From Micrococcus endophyticus (GTDB lineage: Bacteria > Actinomycetota > Actinomycetes > Actinomycetales > Micrococcaceae): a stretch of DNA of 64,000 nucleotides. The stretch spans positions 2,356,001-2,420,000 of the forward strand of contig NZ_JACHMW010000001.1 in the NCBI RefSeq assembly GCF_014205115.1, in the 5' to 3' direction. Both the position numbers and the translations under genes were made by a program. The notes beneath the pieces are model-generated. The model was not told the DNA's origin, did no database searches, and saw nothing but the letters and a program-made list of their open reading frames with translations. This document shows positions 48,553 through 56,554 of this stretch, piece by piece (position 1 is the first letter of the stretch; every line of letters begins with the position of its first letter).

Positions 48553-48822
48553 TCAGGCCGCTGCGGCCAGGGGTGCGTGCGCCGGGGCGTCGGCCTGGAG
48601 GCGGCGGGCGGCCTCGCGCTCGGTCAGCGCTGGCAGGAACATGGTCATGCGGGCGGAGCGCTTGAGCTCGGAGGCGACCTCGCGCACGGTGGCTCGGACG
48701 GCCTCGGCGGTGGCGACGCCCTCGAAGCGGCGGGCGAGGGTCTCCTCGACGCGCTTGAGCACGTGGCGCTGCATCAGGGGGCTCGGCGCGGCGGGCAGGT
48801 GATGAACGGTGTTGATGCTCAC
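48553..48822 (-). CDS. Stand-alone three-helix-bundle domain protein
   Basis: An 89-residue protein whose core (LKRVEETLARRFEGVATAEA through LPALTEREAARRL) matches the N-terminal domain of the phosphatase-like protein at 46052 (LEREIEHLMERFPGVCDEET...LPSTTVQHASARL). The GTG start at 48822 is chosen for the AAGGAGG ribosome site eight bases upstream; the longer frame would read through the promoter region. PHO-box-like repeats lie about 100 and 250 bases upstream. It may dimerise with, or compete with, the larger protein. Confidence 0.75.
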   Translation of the reverse strand: MSINTVHHLPAAPSPLMQRHVLKRVEETLARRFEGVATAEAVRATVREVASELKRSARMTMFLPALTEREAARRLQADAPAHAPLAAAA

Positions 48823-48917
48823 GGTGAGCACCTCCTTCGGTGTCGGATCAGCGGATCCGGCGAGTCGTCGCGGCGGGGCCGCGGGGGTAGGTCTCGTGCG
48901 TTCCAGCCCCCCATTCC

Positions 48918-48945
48918 GTGAACGAAAGGTGAACGCTTCGTGAAC
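48918..48945 (-). promoter_or_regulatory. PHO-box-like direct repeats (three units)
   Basis: Three GTTCAC units on the minus strand at exact 11-base steps (plus-strand GTGAAC at 48918, 48929 and 48940), upstream of the three-helix-bundle gene. Confidence 0.7.
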
Positions 48946-49069
48946 GAGTCTATCGAGTCGCCGTGAAAATGCAACTGTCTGTTCATCTGCGTGACCTGGA
49001 CCACGCCCTGATGCGTCCCTCCCGGGGGTGGAATCGGCTGATTTGCGGGGATCTTTGCCGCTCAGGATG

Positions 49070-49109
49070 GTGAACCGGACGTGAACGTCAAGATGAACGG
49101 AAGGTGAAC
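49070..49109. promoter_or_regulatory. PHO-box-like direct repeats (four units)
   Basis: Plus-strand GTGAAC or ATGAAC at 49070, 49081, 49093 and 49104, in 11-, 12- and 11-base steps. They lie between the divergent genes at 48822 and 49169 and could serve either. The remaining bases of this 346-base gap (48823-49168) show no other clear element. Confidence 0.65.
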
Positions 49110-49168
49110 AGGGCGCCGACGGCGACCCGTCCCGCCCCGTCCACGGCGCGCGGTGCGAGGGTGGAGGC

Positions 49169-49984
49169 ATGCCCCGTGAAGCCCCCGGCCCCGTGTCCGC
49201 GGCCGGCCTCGCCCGGGAGGCCGCCATCCTCGCCGGCGCGGGCGCCGCGATCCTGCTGCAGGTGGCGCACCGGCCCGTCGGCGCCGGCGTCGCCGCCCAC
49301 TCCCGGTTCACCGAGGATCCGATGCGGCGGCTGCGCCACACCCTCGGCTACATCTACGCCGTCACCCTCCCGGAGGCCGCGGGCGCGCGGGACGCCGTGG
49401 TCGCCCGGGTGCGGGCCGCGCACGCGCCGGTCCGGGGCGCCGACCACGAGGGCCGCCCCTACGACGCCGCCGACCCCGACGCCCAGCTCTGGGTGGCCGC
49501 CACCCTCTACTGGGCGGGCGAGCAGGTCCGCGGCCGCCTGTGGGGCGCGCTCGACCCCGCCGACGCCGACCGCCTCTACCGCGACTTCGCCCCGCTCGCC
49601 ACGAGCCTCGAGGTCCCTACGGCCGCCTGGCCCGCGGACCGCGCCGCCTTCGCCGCCTACTGGGACGCCCGGATCGCCGGGCTCGAGGTCACGGACGACG
49701 CGCGGGCCGTCGCCGCTGACCTCTTCTCCGGCCGCGGCGTGCCGGCGCCGCTGCGGGCCGCCCTGCCGCTCGCCCGGTTCGTGACCGCCGGGCTGCTCCC
49801 CGCCCGGGTGCGCGCCGGCCTGGGCTGGGACTGGTCCCGGCGCGACTCGATCCGCGAGGCGCGCCTGTGGGCGCTGACCCGGACGCTCTACCGGCCGCTG
49901 CCGGCGGCGGTGCGCGGCGTCGTCGTGCGCTGGATCCTGCGCGGGCTGCGCCGCATGCCAGGGGCGGGCGGGCCGGCGTCGTGA
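49169..49984 (+). CDS. DUF2236 (oxygenase-like) protein
   Basis: A 271-residue protein of the DUF2236/latex-clearing-protein superfamily. It shows ILLQVAHRPVGAGVAAHSRF, then RRLRHTLGYIYAVTLP, and a helix with ATLYWAGEQVRGRL. Members include heme-dependent rubber oxygenases and MpaB-like enzymes, but most are uncharacterised. A -10-like GAGGGT lies six bases upstream of the ATG. PHO-box-like repeats lie 60-100 bases upstream, so phosphate-dependent expression is possible. Confidence 0.8.
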   Translation: MPREAPGPVSAAGLAREAAILAGAGAAILLQVAHRPVGAGVAAHSRFTEDPMRRLRHTLGYIYAVTLPEAAGARDAVVARVRAAHAPVRGADHEGRPYDAADPDAQLWVAATLYWAGEQVRGRLWGALDPADADRLYRDFAPLATSLEVPTAAWPADRAAFAAYWDARIAGLEVTDDARAVAADLFSGRGVPAPLRAALPLARFVTAGLLPARVRAGLGWDWSRRDSIREARLWALTRTLYRPLPAAVRGVVVRWILRGLRRMPGAGGPAS

Positions 49985-50016
49985 GGCCGACCCGCCGGGG
50001 CGCCCGCGTCGTCTGG

Positions 50017-50022
50017 GAGAAT
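50017..50022 (+). promoter_or_regulatory. -10 box (GAGAAT) of a leaderless promoter
   Basis: Seven bases upstream of the ATG at 50030. Confidence 0.5.
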
Positions 50023-50029
50023 GGTGCCG

Positions 50030-51430
50030 ATGTCTGACTACCAGCCCCGCCGCCCCGGATCGAACCCCGCCCCCGCCCGCCGGACCGACCGCGCCGGCAA
50101 GCCCGCCCTCGGCCGGCCCAAGCGCGGCCTGATCGACGAGTCCGAGGCGCGCCAGCTCGCCGAGGACCGCGAGCGCATGCGCCGCGCCGGCGTCGGCCAC
50201 CAGCTCTCCGCGCCCAAGCGCCGGGAGGCCGCCACCGCCGAGCGCCCCCAGGTGATGCCCCAGACCGAGGGCTGGACCCAGCCCATGGGCCCGGACGGCC
50301 GCCCCCAGCTGCAGTTCAAGCAGCCGCGCGTGTCCCAGCCGCCCACGCACCTGGCCGACCTCACGCTCGCCGAGCGCCAGGCGAAGGCCAAGGAGATCGG
50401 GCTGCCCGCGTTCCGCGCCAAGCAGCTCTCCGTGCACTACTTCGAGCGGTACACCACCGACCCCGAGCAGATGACGGACCTGCCCAAGGACAAGCGCGAG
50501 GCGATCGCCGAGGCGTTCTTCCCGCCGCTGCTCACCGAGGTCCGCCGCATGGAGACGGACCGCGGGGACACCGTGAAGTTCCTCTGGAGGCTGTTCGACG
50601 GCGCCCTCGTGGAGTCCGTGCTCATGCGCTACCCCGGCCGCGTCACGCTGTGCGTGTCCAGCCAGGCCGGCTGCGGCATGAACTGCCCGTTCTGCGCCAC
50701 CGGCCAGGCGGGCCTGACCCGCAACATGTCCACGGCGGAGATCGTGGAGCAGATCGTCCGCGCCAACCAGGTGATCGCCGAGGGCGGCCTGGGCGGCAAG
50801 CGCAAGGACGGCGGCCACGACGCCGACCGCGTCACCAACGTGGTGTTCATGGGCATGGGCGAGCCGCTGGCCAACTACAAGCGGGTCATGGCGGCCGTGC
50901 ACCGCATGGTGGACCCGGCCCCCGAGGGCCTGGGCATGTCCGCGCGCAACATCACGCTCTCCACGGTGGGCCTGGTGCCCGCCATCCGGAAGCTCGCCGA
51001 GGAGGGCGTGCCGCTAACTTTCGCCCTGTCCCTGCACGCGCCCGACGACGAGCTGCGGGACGAGCTGATCCCCGTGAACTCGCGGTGGAAGGCGGACGAG
51101 GCCATCGACGCGGCCTACGACTACTTCGTGGCCACCGGCCGCCGCGTGTCCATCGAGTACGCGCTCATCAAGGACATGAACGACCACGCCTGGCGCGCCG
51201 ACCTGCTCGCCAAGAAGCTCAACGCGCGAGGCAAGGGCTGGGTGCACGTGAACCCCATCCCGCTCAACCCGACGCCGGGCTCCATCTGGACGGCCTCGGA
51301 GAAGGACGTGACGCGGGAGTTCGTGGAGCGGCTCAACGCCGCCGGCATCCCGACCACCCTGCGCGACACCCGCGGCAAGGAGATCGACGGCGCGTGCGGC
51401 CAGCTGGCGGCCGGCGACGAGGACGCCTGA
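50030..51430 (+). CDS. rlmN: Dual-specificity 23S rRNA/tRNA adenine-C2 methyltransferase RlmN
   Basis: A 466-residue radical-SAM enzyme methylating A2503 of 23S rRNA and A37 of tRNAs. The radical-SAM cluster motif is [17 protein letters not shown] (CxxxCxxC), the SAM-contacting segment [12 protein letters not shown], and the catalytic C-terminal Cys lies in [16 protein letters not shown]. An N-terminal extension of about 85 residues, basic and Pro-rich, is longer than in E. coli and typical of actinobacteria. Leaderless start. Confidence 0.94.
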   Translation: MSDYQPRRPGSNPAPARRTDRAGKPALGRPKRGLIDESEARQLAEDRERMRRAGVGHQLSAPKRREAATAERPQVMPQTEGWTQPMGPDGRPQLQFKQPRVSQPPTHLADLTLAERQAKAKEIGLPAFRAKQLSVHYFERYTTDPEQMTDLPKDKREAIAEAFFPPLLTEVRRMETDRGDTVKFLWRLFDGALVESVLMRYPGRVTLCVSSQAGCGMNCPFCATGQAGLTRNMSTAEIVEQIVRANQVIAEGGLGGKRKDGGHDADRVTNVVFMGMGEPLANYKRVMAAVHRMVDPAPEGLGMSARNITLSTVGLVPAIRKLAEEGVPLTFALSLHAPDDELRDELIPVNSRWKADEAIDAAYDYFVATGRRVSIEYALIKDMNDHAWRADLLAKKLNARGKGWVHVNPIPLNPTPGSIWTASEKDVTREFVERLNAAGIPTTLRDTRGKEIDGACGQLAAGDEDA

Positions 51431-51468
51431 GCTCTTTGCCTCTGGCCCCCAGCCTCGGTGCGCCAGCG

Positions 51469-51576
51469 CTTTCGTGCGGGAAACGGGAGCCTTCCCCCCC
51501 CCCCCCCCCCCCCCCCACGCTTTCGTCCGGGAAACGGGAGCCTTCCCCCCACGCTTTCGTCCGGGAAACGGGAGCC
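51469..51576 (+). repeat. Repeat family 1: three direct units, one spacer expanded to a 23-base poly-C tract
   Basis: Cores at 51470, 51521 and 51555. The spacer between units 2 and 3 contains CCTTC with a run of six C and gives a 34-base step. The spacer between units 1 and 2 has the same flanks but a run of 23 C (51494-51516) and gives a 51-base step. The 17-base difference is explained entirely by the C run. Confidence 0.92.
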
Positions 51577-51605
51577 TGCCCGCGGGGATGACCCGCCAGA
51601 GACGA

Positions 51606-51664
51606 GATTCGGGCGACTTGTCGGAGGTCAGAGGGCCTGACACGTCCGACAAGTCACCCGAATC
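51606..51664. repeat. Repeat family 2: palindromic intergenic copy
   Basis: Arms GATTCGGGCGACTTGTCGGA and its near-exact complement (one mismatch) flank a 19-base centre. The same half-units occur in frame inside copA at 44151. Located between convergent genes; could terminate transcription both ways. Confidence 0.88.
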
Positions 51665-51713
51665 TCCCGCGGCGGAGGCTGCCCCCGGGCGGGGGCGGCT
51701 GAGACCCAGGGGG

Positions 51714-52196
51714 TCAGAACTGCACGGTCGTGCTCTCGCCCGGGTGGGCCTCCCCGCCGGTCACCTTGGCCTTGATCAGCTCGACGGCGGTGCCCACCGC
51801 GCCCGGGGACTCCCAGTACTGCGCGGACTCCACGTCCACGCGCACGAGCACGATCTGCGGGTCCTCCGGGCTTGAGCCCTCACCGAAGAACGCCTCGGTG
51901 GCGGGGTTCCAGAACTCCTTCTTGCGGGCGTCGTCGCGCACCACCTGGCCGTGGCCGGCCACGGAGGCCCAGAAGTCCTTGTCCTGCACGGACACGTTGA
52001 CGGGCCGCTGGGAGGCGTCCGAGGCCACGTCGGAGGCGGCGCGGGTCATGAACCAGAGGGTGCCGGTCTCCTCGGCCTTCTGCAGGCCCATGGGGCGGGT
52101 GGTGAGCGTGCCGTCCGCCTCGGAGGTGGTCAGCATGCAGACGTTCGACTTCTCGAGCTTCTCGAGCAGGTGGGTGCGGGGGTCCTTGTGGCCCAT
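51714..52196 (-). CDS. General-stress pyridoxamine-phosphate-oxidase-like flavin-binding protein
   Basis: A 160-residue split-barrel protein of the general stress protein 26 type (VCMLTTSEADGTLTTRPMGL, TLWFMTRAASDVASDASQRP, VNVSVQD). Such proteins bind FMN, FAD or F420 and are induced by stress; the enzymatic role is unclear. AAGGAGCACC ribosome site precedes the ATG. Confidence 0.87.
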   Translation of the reverse strand: MGHKDPRTHLLEKLEKSNVCMLTTSEADGTLTTRPMGLQKAEETGTLWFMTRAASDVASDASQRPVNVSVQDKDFWASVAGHGQVVRDDARKKEFWNPATEAFFGEGSSPEDPQIVLVRVDVESAQYWESPGAVGTAVELIKAKVTGGEAHPGESTTVQF

Positions 52197-52334
52197 GGCG
52201 GTGCTCCTTCGCGTCAGTGGTGCGACGACGCCGCTTGTCAGCGCCGGTTCGCACCCTGACGCTAACCCCGCCCCACCGTGGTGTGGCGAGGGCCGGGCGA
52301 CGCACGGCCACGCTCGGCCACGCCCGGCGAGGCC

Positions 52335-52790
52335 TCAGCGACGCACGGCGGCGGCCAGCCAGTCGACGCCCAGCTCGTAGCCCAGCACGCCCGCCCCGGC
52401 GATCACGGCGTCCGCCACGGCGGAGACGTGCGAGTGGTGCCGGAACGGCTCGCGCCGGTGGATGTTGGAGATGTGCACCTCCACGATCGGCCGCCCGACG
52501 GCGGACAGCGCGTCCCGGATGGCCACGGAGGTGTGCGAGTACGCGGCCGGGTTGATGAGGATGCCGGCGTGGGAGGTGCGGGCCTCCTGGATCCAGTCGA
52601 CGAGCTCGCCCTCGTGGTTGGACTGGCGGAAGTCGACGGCGAGCCCGTGCCCGGCGGCGCGGGCCTCGGTGCGCGACCGGACGTCGTCGAGGGTGTCCGA
52701 GCCGTAGATCTCGGGCTCGCGGGTGCCCAGCAGGTTCAGGTTGGGGCCGTTGAGCACGAGCAGCGGCAGGGCGGAGGGCGCGGTCGTCAT
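52335..52790 (-). CDS. aroQ: Type II 3-dehydroquinate dehydratase
   Basis: A 151-residue enzyme of the shikimate pathway converting 3-dehydroquinate to 3-dehydroshikimate. The sequence [19 protein letters not shown] carries the catalytic loop with Arg and Tyr, and [17 protein letters not shown] and [17 protein letters not shown] match the rest of the active site. Start fixed by a leaderless TACACT box; the longer frame reads through repeat family 1. Confidence 0.94.
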   Translation of the reverse strand: MTTAPSALPLLVLNGPNLNLLGTREPEIYGSDTLDDVRSRTEARAAGHGLAVDFRQSNHEGELVDWIQEARTSHAGILINPAAYSHTSVAIRDALSAVGRPIVEVHISNIHRREPFRHHSHVSAVADAVIAGAGVLGYELGVDWLAAAVRR

Positions 52791-52796
52791 GGGGCC

Positions 52797-52802
52797 AGTG
52801 TA
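52797..52802 (-). promoter_or_regulatory. -10 box (TACACT) of a leaderless promoter
   Basis: Six bases upstream of the minus-strand ATG at 52790. Confidence 0.55.
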
Positions 52803-52819
52803 GGAACGCACGACGACGG

Positions 52820-52880
52820 AGGCTCCCGTCTCCCGCACGAAAGTGCGTGGGGAGGCTCCCGTTTCCCGCACGAAAGCGCG
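52820..52880 (-). repeat. Repeat family 1: two tandem units at 33-bp spacing
   Basis: Minus-strand cores with GAAA at 52839 and 52872, exactly 33 bases apart, between the divergent aroQ and thioredoxin genes, upstream of both promoters. Confidence 0.9.
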
Positions 52881-53026
52881 GGGGTGCGTCGTCGTGGGGG
52901 AGGCGGGAGCCGGCCCGCGGAATAGCCGCACCGTCCGCCCCGTTGTCCCGGGCAGGAAGAACGCCCGCGCGCCTCCCGTCCGGGAGGCCGACGCGCCGGC
53001 GACCGCCGACGAAAGGACACCCCATC

Positions 53027-53470
53027 ATGGCGACCAAGGACCTGACCCTCGAGGAGTTCGGCACCACCGTCTCGGAGAACGACACCGTGCTGGTGGACTT
53101 CTGGGCCGACTGGTGCGGCCCCTGCAAGCAGTTCGCCCCCGTGTTCGACGCCGCTTCGGAGAAGCACGAGGACGTGGTGTTCGCGAAGGTGGACACCGAG
53201 GACCAGCAGCAGCTGGCCGCGATGGCCGGCATCACCTCCATCCCCACGCTCATGGCGTTCCGCGGCGGCGTGCTCGTGTTCTCGCAGGCCGGTGCGCTGC
53301 CCGGCTCCGCCCTGGACAGCCTGCTGGAGCAGGTCAAGGGCCTGGACATCGCCGAGGTCCGCCGCATGGCGGAGCAGCAGGCGGCCGAGCAGGGCGGCGC
53401 GGCCGAGCCCGGCCAGGACGAGGCCGTGCAGTCCACCGCCTCGCACCTGGACGAGGTCAACGGCCGCTGA
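53027..53470 (+). CDS. Thioredoxin
   Basis: A 147-residue thioredoxin with active site DFWADWCGPCKQFAP and the cis-Pro segment ITSIPTLMAFRGG. A C-terminal extension of about 40 residues (Ala/Glu/Gln-rich) follows the thioredoxin fold, which normally ends near residue 108. Cytosolic, since no signal peptide is visible. Ribosome site GAAAGGA ten bases upstream. Confidence 0.9.
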   Translation: MATKDLTLEEFGTTVSENDTVLVDFWADWCGPCKQFAPVFDAASEKHEDVVFAKVDTEDQQQLAAMAGITSIPTLMAFRGGVLVFSQAGALPGSALDSLLEQVKGLDIAEVRRMAEQQAAEQGGAAEPGQDEAVQSTASHLDEVNGR

Positions 53471-53515
53471 CGGCCCCCCTGACGGGCTCTCGGCGTCGGT
53501 CGCGGACGGTCCCGC

Positions 53516-54145
53516 TCAGCGGGCCTCGAACGCCCCCTGCTGCCACTGCTCCACGAGCCACGGGCTGAACGCCCGGGGGACGGCGGCCAGGGCGGCGGCC
53601 AGATCGGCCGGTTCCACCCAGCACCACTCCGCGACCTCGTCCCGTTCCGGGGCGGGGTCGCCGTGCATCTGCGCCCGGAACACGGGGCAGATCTCGTGCT
53701 CCTCCATGCCGGAGGCGTCCGCGGCCCGGTAGCGGAAGTCGGGGAGCACCTCGACGACGTCGGACACCTCCGCACCCAGCTCCTGCGGGGCGCGGCGCAG
53801 CACCGCCTGGGCGGGGGACTCGCCGGGGCCGGGGTGCCCGCAGAAGCCGTTGGTCCACACCCCGGGGAACGCCTTCTTCCCGAGGGCGCGGCGGGTCAGC
53901 AGGAACCGACCGGCGTCGTCGTAGACGTGGCAGGAGAACGCCAGGTGCAGGGGCGTGCCGCCGTCCTCGGTGCGGCGGTGGACCGCGGCCTTGGCCTCCG
54001 TGCCCACGGCCTCGCCCGCCGGGGACAGCAGGACCACGCGCTCGACGTCGTCGGGGCCTGCGACCGGGACGTCCGAGGCCGCCATCCACGGTCGGACGAC
54101 GGGGGAGGGGCGGTCGTGCGGGGAGGGCGTGGCCGGTGTCTGCAT
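53516..54145 (-). CDS. idi: Isopentenyl-diphosphate delta-isomerase (type I)
   Basis: A 209-residue Nudix-fold isomerase interconverting IPP and DMAPP. Catalytic Cys is in TNGFCGHPGPGES and catalytic Glu in GMEEHEICPVF. It supplies DMAPP for the crtE product encoded nearby. The start at 54145 is supported by a CACACT box seven bases upstream; it gives an N-terminus about 20 residues longer than usual, so MAASDVPVAG is an alternative start. Confidence 0.92.
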   Translation of the reverse strand: MQTPATPSPHDRPSPVVRPWMAASDVPVAGPDDVERVVLLSPAGEAVGTEAKAAVHRRTEDGGTPLHLAFSCHVYDDAGRFLLTRRALGKKAFPGVWTNGFCGHPGPGESPAQAVLRRAPQELGAEVSDVVEVLPDFRYRAADASGMEEHEICPVFRAQMHGDPAPERDEVAEWCWVEPADLAAALAAVPRAFSPWLVEQWQQGAFEAR

Positions 54146-54152
54146 GCCTCTC

Positions 54153-54158
54153 AGTGTG
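54153..54158 (-). promoter_or_regulatory. -10 box (CACACT) of a leaderless promoter
   Basis: Seven bases upstream of the minus-strand ATG at 54145. Confidence 0.45.
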
Positions 54159-54290
54159 GCAGGCGAGCCGAGCCGCCCATCAGATGTGGGCCACGTCACC
54201 CTGGCCCGTGCTCGACGTCCGGGCGTGGCTAGAGTGCTGAGGTCGGCGCCACACCCCGGCGCGTCCCACGTCACTCGAGGAGAGCACCCC

Positions 54291-54848
54291 ATGGCCTTCG
54301 CCGCCCTTTCCCGTTCCGCCCGTCTTGCCGGCCTGTCCGCTGCCGCGCTGCTGGCCCTCACCGCGTGCGGCGGTCAGGACTCGTCCGACGCCGACGCGTC
54401 GGCCTCGACGACGGCGCCCGCCTCCGAGTCCGCGCAGAGTTCGGAGTCGTCGTCCGCCTCGGCGTCGTCGCTGTCCGCGGCTCCGGCCGACTACGAGGCC
54501 GGCACGTGCTTCACCGCCCCGCTCGGCGCGCGTGACCTGTCCTCCTTCGAGACCACCGACTGCGAGGGCGCCCACATCGCGGAGTACCTGTGGGCCGTGC
54601 CGGCCGTGGCCGAGGGTGAGGAGGCCGACCCCGCCGCCGCCCAGACCTGCACCGCCCAGGCCCAGCGCCTGAGCGAGGAGAAGGAGGACCAGCTGAACGG
54701 GGCCGTCCTGACCTCCTCCGAGCTGGGCAACTACGGCACCGACGAGAAGCACTGCGTCGTGTACGGGGTCTCCGGTGAGTGGGAGGGCCAGATCGTGGAC
54801 CCGGAGCTCACCCTCGACGAGGCGATCGCCGCCTCCACCGGCGCCTGA
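54291..54848 (+). CDS. Septum-formation-like lipoprotein
   Basis: A 185-residue lipoprotein: signal peptide with hydrophobic core LAGLSAAALLALTA, lipobox LTAC, a Ser/Ala/Asp-rich linker (about residues 28-65), then a small domain with four Cys (AGTCFTAPL, TTDCEGAHI, QTCTAQAQR, KHCVVYG). The Cys-x-DC-x-HxxE-type pattern (TTDCEGAHIAEY) matches the septum-formation family of actinobacterial lipoproteins, function unknown. A TAGAGT box at 54230-54235 and a GAGGAGAG ribosome site precede it. Confidence 0.82.
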   Translation: MAFAALSRSARLAGLSAAALLALTACGGQDSSDADASASTTAPASESAQSSESSSASASSLSAAPADYEAGTCFTAPLGARDLSSFETTDCEGAHIAEYLWAVPAVAEGEEADPAAAQTCTAQAQRLSEEKEDQLNGAVLTSSELGNYGTDEKHCVVYGVSGEWEGQIVDPELTLDEAIAASTGA

Positions 54849-54896
54849 TCCAGGACGCCTGCGCACGGGCGCCGATCCGGGTTCGTCCCCCACGCC

Positions 54897-54925
54897 TGGA
54901 CGCGCCCGGTCGGCGCCAGTAGTGT
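54897..54925 (+). promoter_or_regulatory. Promoter of the marR-crt operon
   Basis: TGGACG (54897-54902), 17-base spacer, TAGTGT (54920-54925). Transcription would start near 54932, inside the palindromic element that follows. Confidence 0.6.
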
Positions 54926-54930
54926 CTCGG

Positions 54931-54961
54931 CCATCGAGAAGTTCGATCATTGAAACGATGG
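54931..54961. promoter_or_regulatory. Palindromic candidate MarR operator
   Basis: A 31-base element bounded by CCATCG and CGATGG and containing the inner dyad ATCGA-GAAGT-TCGAT (54933-54947). It overlaps the expected transcription start of the marR-crt operon, so binding would repress it. Confidence 0.5.
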
Positions 54962-55000
54962 CGCGAGGCGGACCCGCGCGCTCCGGCGGCGGGAGGTCCC

Positions 55001-55501
55001 ATGGGCGAGGCGAGGCGCGGCACCGAGCAGGCGCGGCTGCTGCGGCAGGTGGTGCTGCTGCACCAGGAGGTGCGCATCCACCTGTGCCGGCTCATGGGCA
55101 TGCACGACACGGACTACGCCGCCCTGGCCCTGCTCATGCGCGGCCGGCTCGGCCCCTCCGCGCTCGCCTCCGCCCTCGGCCTGAGCAGCGCCGCGGCCAC
55201 CGCGGTGGTGGACCGGCTCGAGGCCGCCGGGCACGCCGAGCGACTGCCCCACCTGCAGGACCGCCGCCGCACCATGGTGCGCCTGCTCCCCGCCTCCCAG
55301 CAGCAGGTCCAGGCGGAGGTGGACCGGATGGCGGACGCCACCGGCGCGCTGCTGGAGGACTTCGACGAGCGCGAGCGGGCCGCCGTCGCCCGCTACCTGG
55401 CGGGCACCCGGGACGCCCTCGAGCAGTGGCGCGACGACGTCGCCGCGCGCGTGGCCGCCCGGGACGACTTCGCCGCCGCGGACTCGGAGGCCGGGCGATG
55501 A
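55001..55501 (+). CDS. MarR-family regulator of the carotenoid operon
   Basis: A 166-residue winged-helix MarR protein (LALLMRGRLGPSALASALGL, SSAAATAVVDRLEAAGHAER, LQDRRRTMVRLLP wing). The ATG at 55001 has a GGGAGG ribosome site; the longer TTG-start frame lies inside the operator. It overlaps crtE by four bases. In corynebacteria a MarR-type protein (CrtR) next to crtE represses carotenoid genes and responds to geranylgeranyl diphosphate; the same role is likely here. Confidence 0.85.
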   Translation: MGEARRGTEQARLLRQVVLLHQEVRIHLCRLMGMHDTDYAALALLMRGRLGPSALASALGLSSAAATAVVDRLEAAGHAERLPHLQDRRRTMVRLLPASQQQVQAEVDRMADATGALLEDFDERERAAVARYLAGTRDALEQWRDDVAARVAARDDFAAADSEAGR

Positions 55502-56553
55502 GCGCCGGGCGTGAGGGCGTCGTCGCCGAGCTGGAGGCCGCTCTGTCCCGCGCCGCCGGGCTCGCGCCGGAGTCGGCCGCGTTCGCCGAGCTGCTCGCCG
55601 GCCTGAGGACGCACGCCGGCGCCGGCAAGCTCATCCGCCCCCGCCTCGTGGAGCTGGGCTGGCGCGCCGCCGCGGACGGCCCGGTCCCGGCCGCCGAGCG
55701 CCCCGCCGTGGACCGGCTCGGCGCGGCCTTCGAGCTGCTGCACACCGGCCTGCTGGTCCACGACGACGTCATCGACCGCGACGTGGTGCGCCGCGGCGAG
55801 CGCACCGTCCACGAGGCCACCCGCCGGCGCCTGGCCGCGCGCGGCGTCCCCGAGGCCGAGGCCGCCCACGCGGGCACCGCCGTCGCCCTCATCGGCGGGG
55901 ACGTCCTGCTCGTGGAGGCGCTGCGCCTGGCCATGACATGCACCCCGGACCCGGGCCGGGCCGCGCCGGTGGCCGCCGTCGTGCTGGACGCCGCCACCGC
56001 CTCCGCCGCCGGCGAGCTCGAGGACGTGCTCCTGGGCCTGGCCCGGCACACCGGCGAGGAGCCGGAGCCCGAGCGCATCCTGGCGATGCAGCGGCTCAAG
56101 ACCGCCCACTACACGGTGTCCGCGCCCCTGCGGGCGGGGGCGCTGCTGGCGGGGGCGGATCCCGACGTCGCCGCGGGGCTGGGGGAGGCCGGCGCCGACC
56201 TGGGCGTGGCCTACCAGGTGGTGGACGACGTGCTCGGGGTGTTCGGCGCCCCGGAGCAGACCGGCAAGTCCGCCGACGGCGACCTGCGCGAGGGCAAGGC
56301 CACCGTGCTCACCGCGCACGGCCGCCGCGACCCCGCCGTCCGTGCCCTGCTCGACGCCGGCCCCGCCACCCCCGAAGAGCTCGAGGCCGCCCGCCGCGCC
56401 CTCGAGGCCGCCGGGGCCCGCGAGCACGCCCTGCAGGTGGCCGAGGAGCTGACGCGCCGCGCCGCCGAGCACCTGGCCGTCCTGCCCCTGGGCGAGGCCG
56501 CCTGCGCCGAGTTCGCCGACGCCTGCCACGCCGTCCTGACGAGGAGCTCCTGA
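55498..56553 (+). CDS. crtE: Geranylgeranyl diphosphate synthase
   Basis: A 351-residue trans-prenyltransferase. The first Asp-rich motif is HDDVIDRD (near residue 87) and the second VDDVLGVFG, with KTAHYTVSAPL before it. It elongates farnesyl diphosphate (or DMAPP plus IPP) to GGPP, the C20 precursor of phytoene. Start overlaps marR. Confidence 0.92.
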   Translation: MSAGREGVVAELEAALSRAAGLAPESAAFAELLAGLRTHAGAGKLIRPRLVELGWRAAADGPVPAAERPAVDRLGAAFELLHTGLLVHDDVIDRDVVRRGERTVHEATRRRLAARGVPEAEAAHAGTAVALIGGDVLLVEALRLAMTCTPDPGRAAPVAAVVLDAATASAAGELEDVLLGLARHTGEEPEPERILAMQRLKTAHYTVSAPLRAGALLAGADPDVAAGLGEAGADLGVAYQVVDDVLGVFGAPEQTGKSADGDLREGKATVLTAHGRRDPAVRALLDAGPATPEELEAARRALEAAGAREHALQVAEELTRRAAEHLAVLPLGEAACAEFADACHAVLTRSS

Positions 56554-56554
56554 G

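Noticed and set aside
51606-51664. A riboswitch or attenuator
   Set aside because: It is a near-perfect palindrome between convergent genes and shares sequence with a coding copy in copA, so it is a repeat element, at most a terminator.
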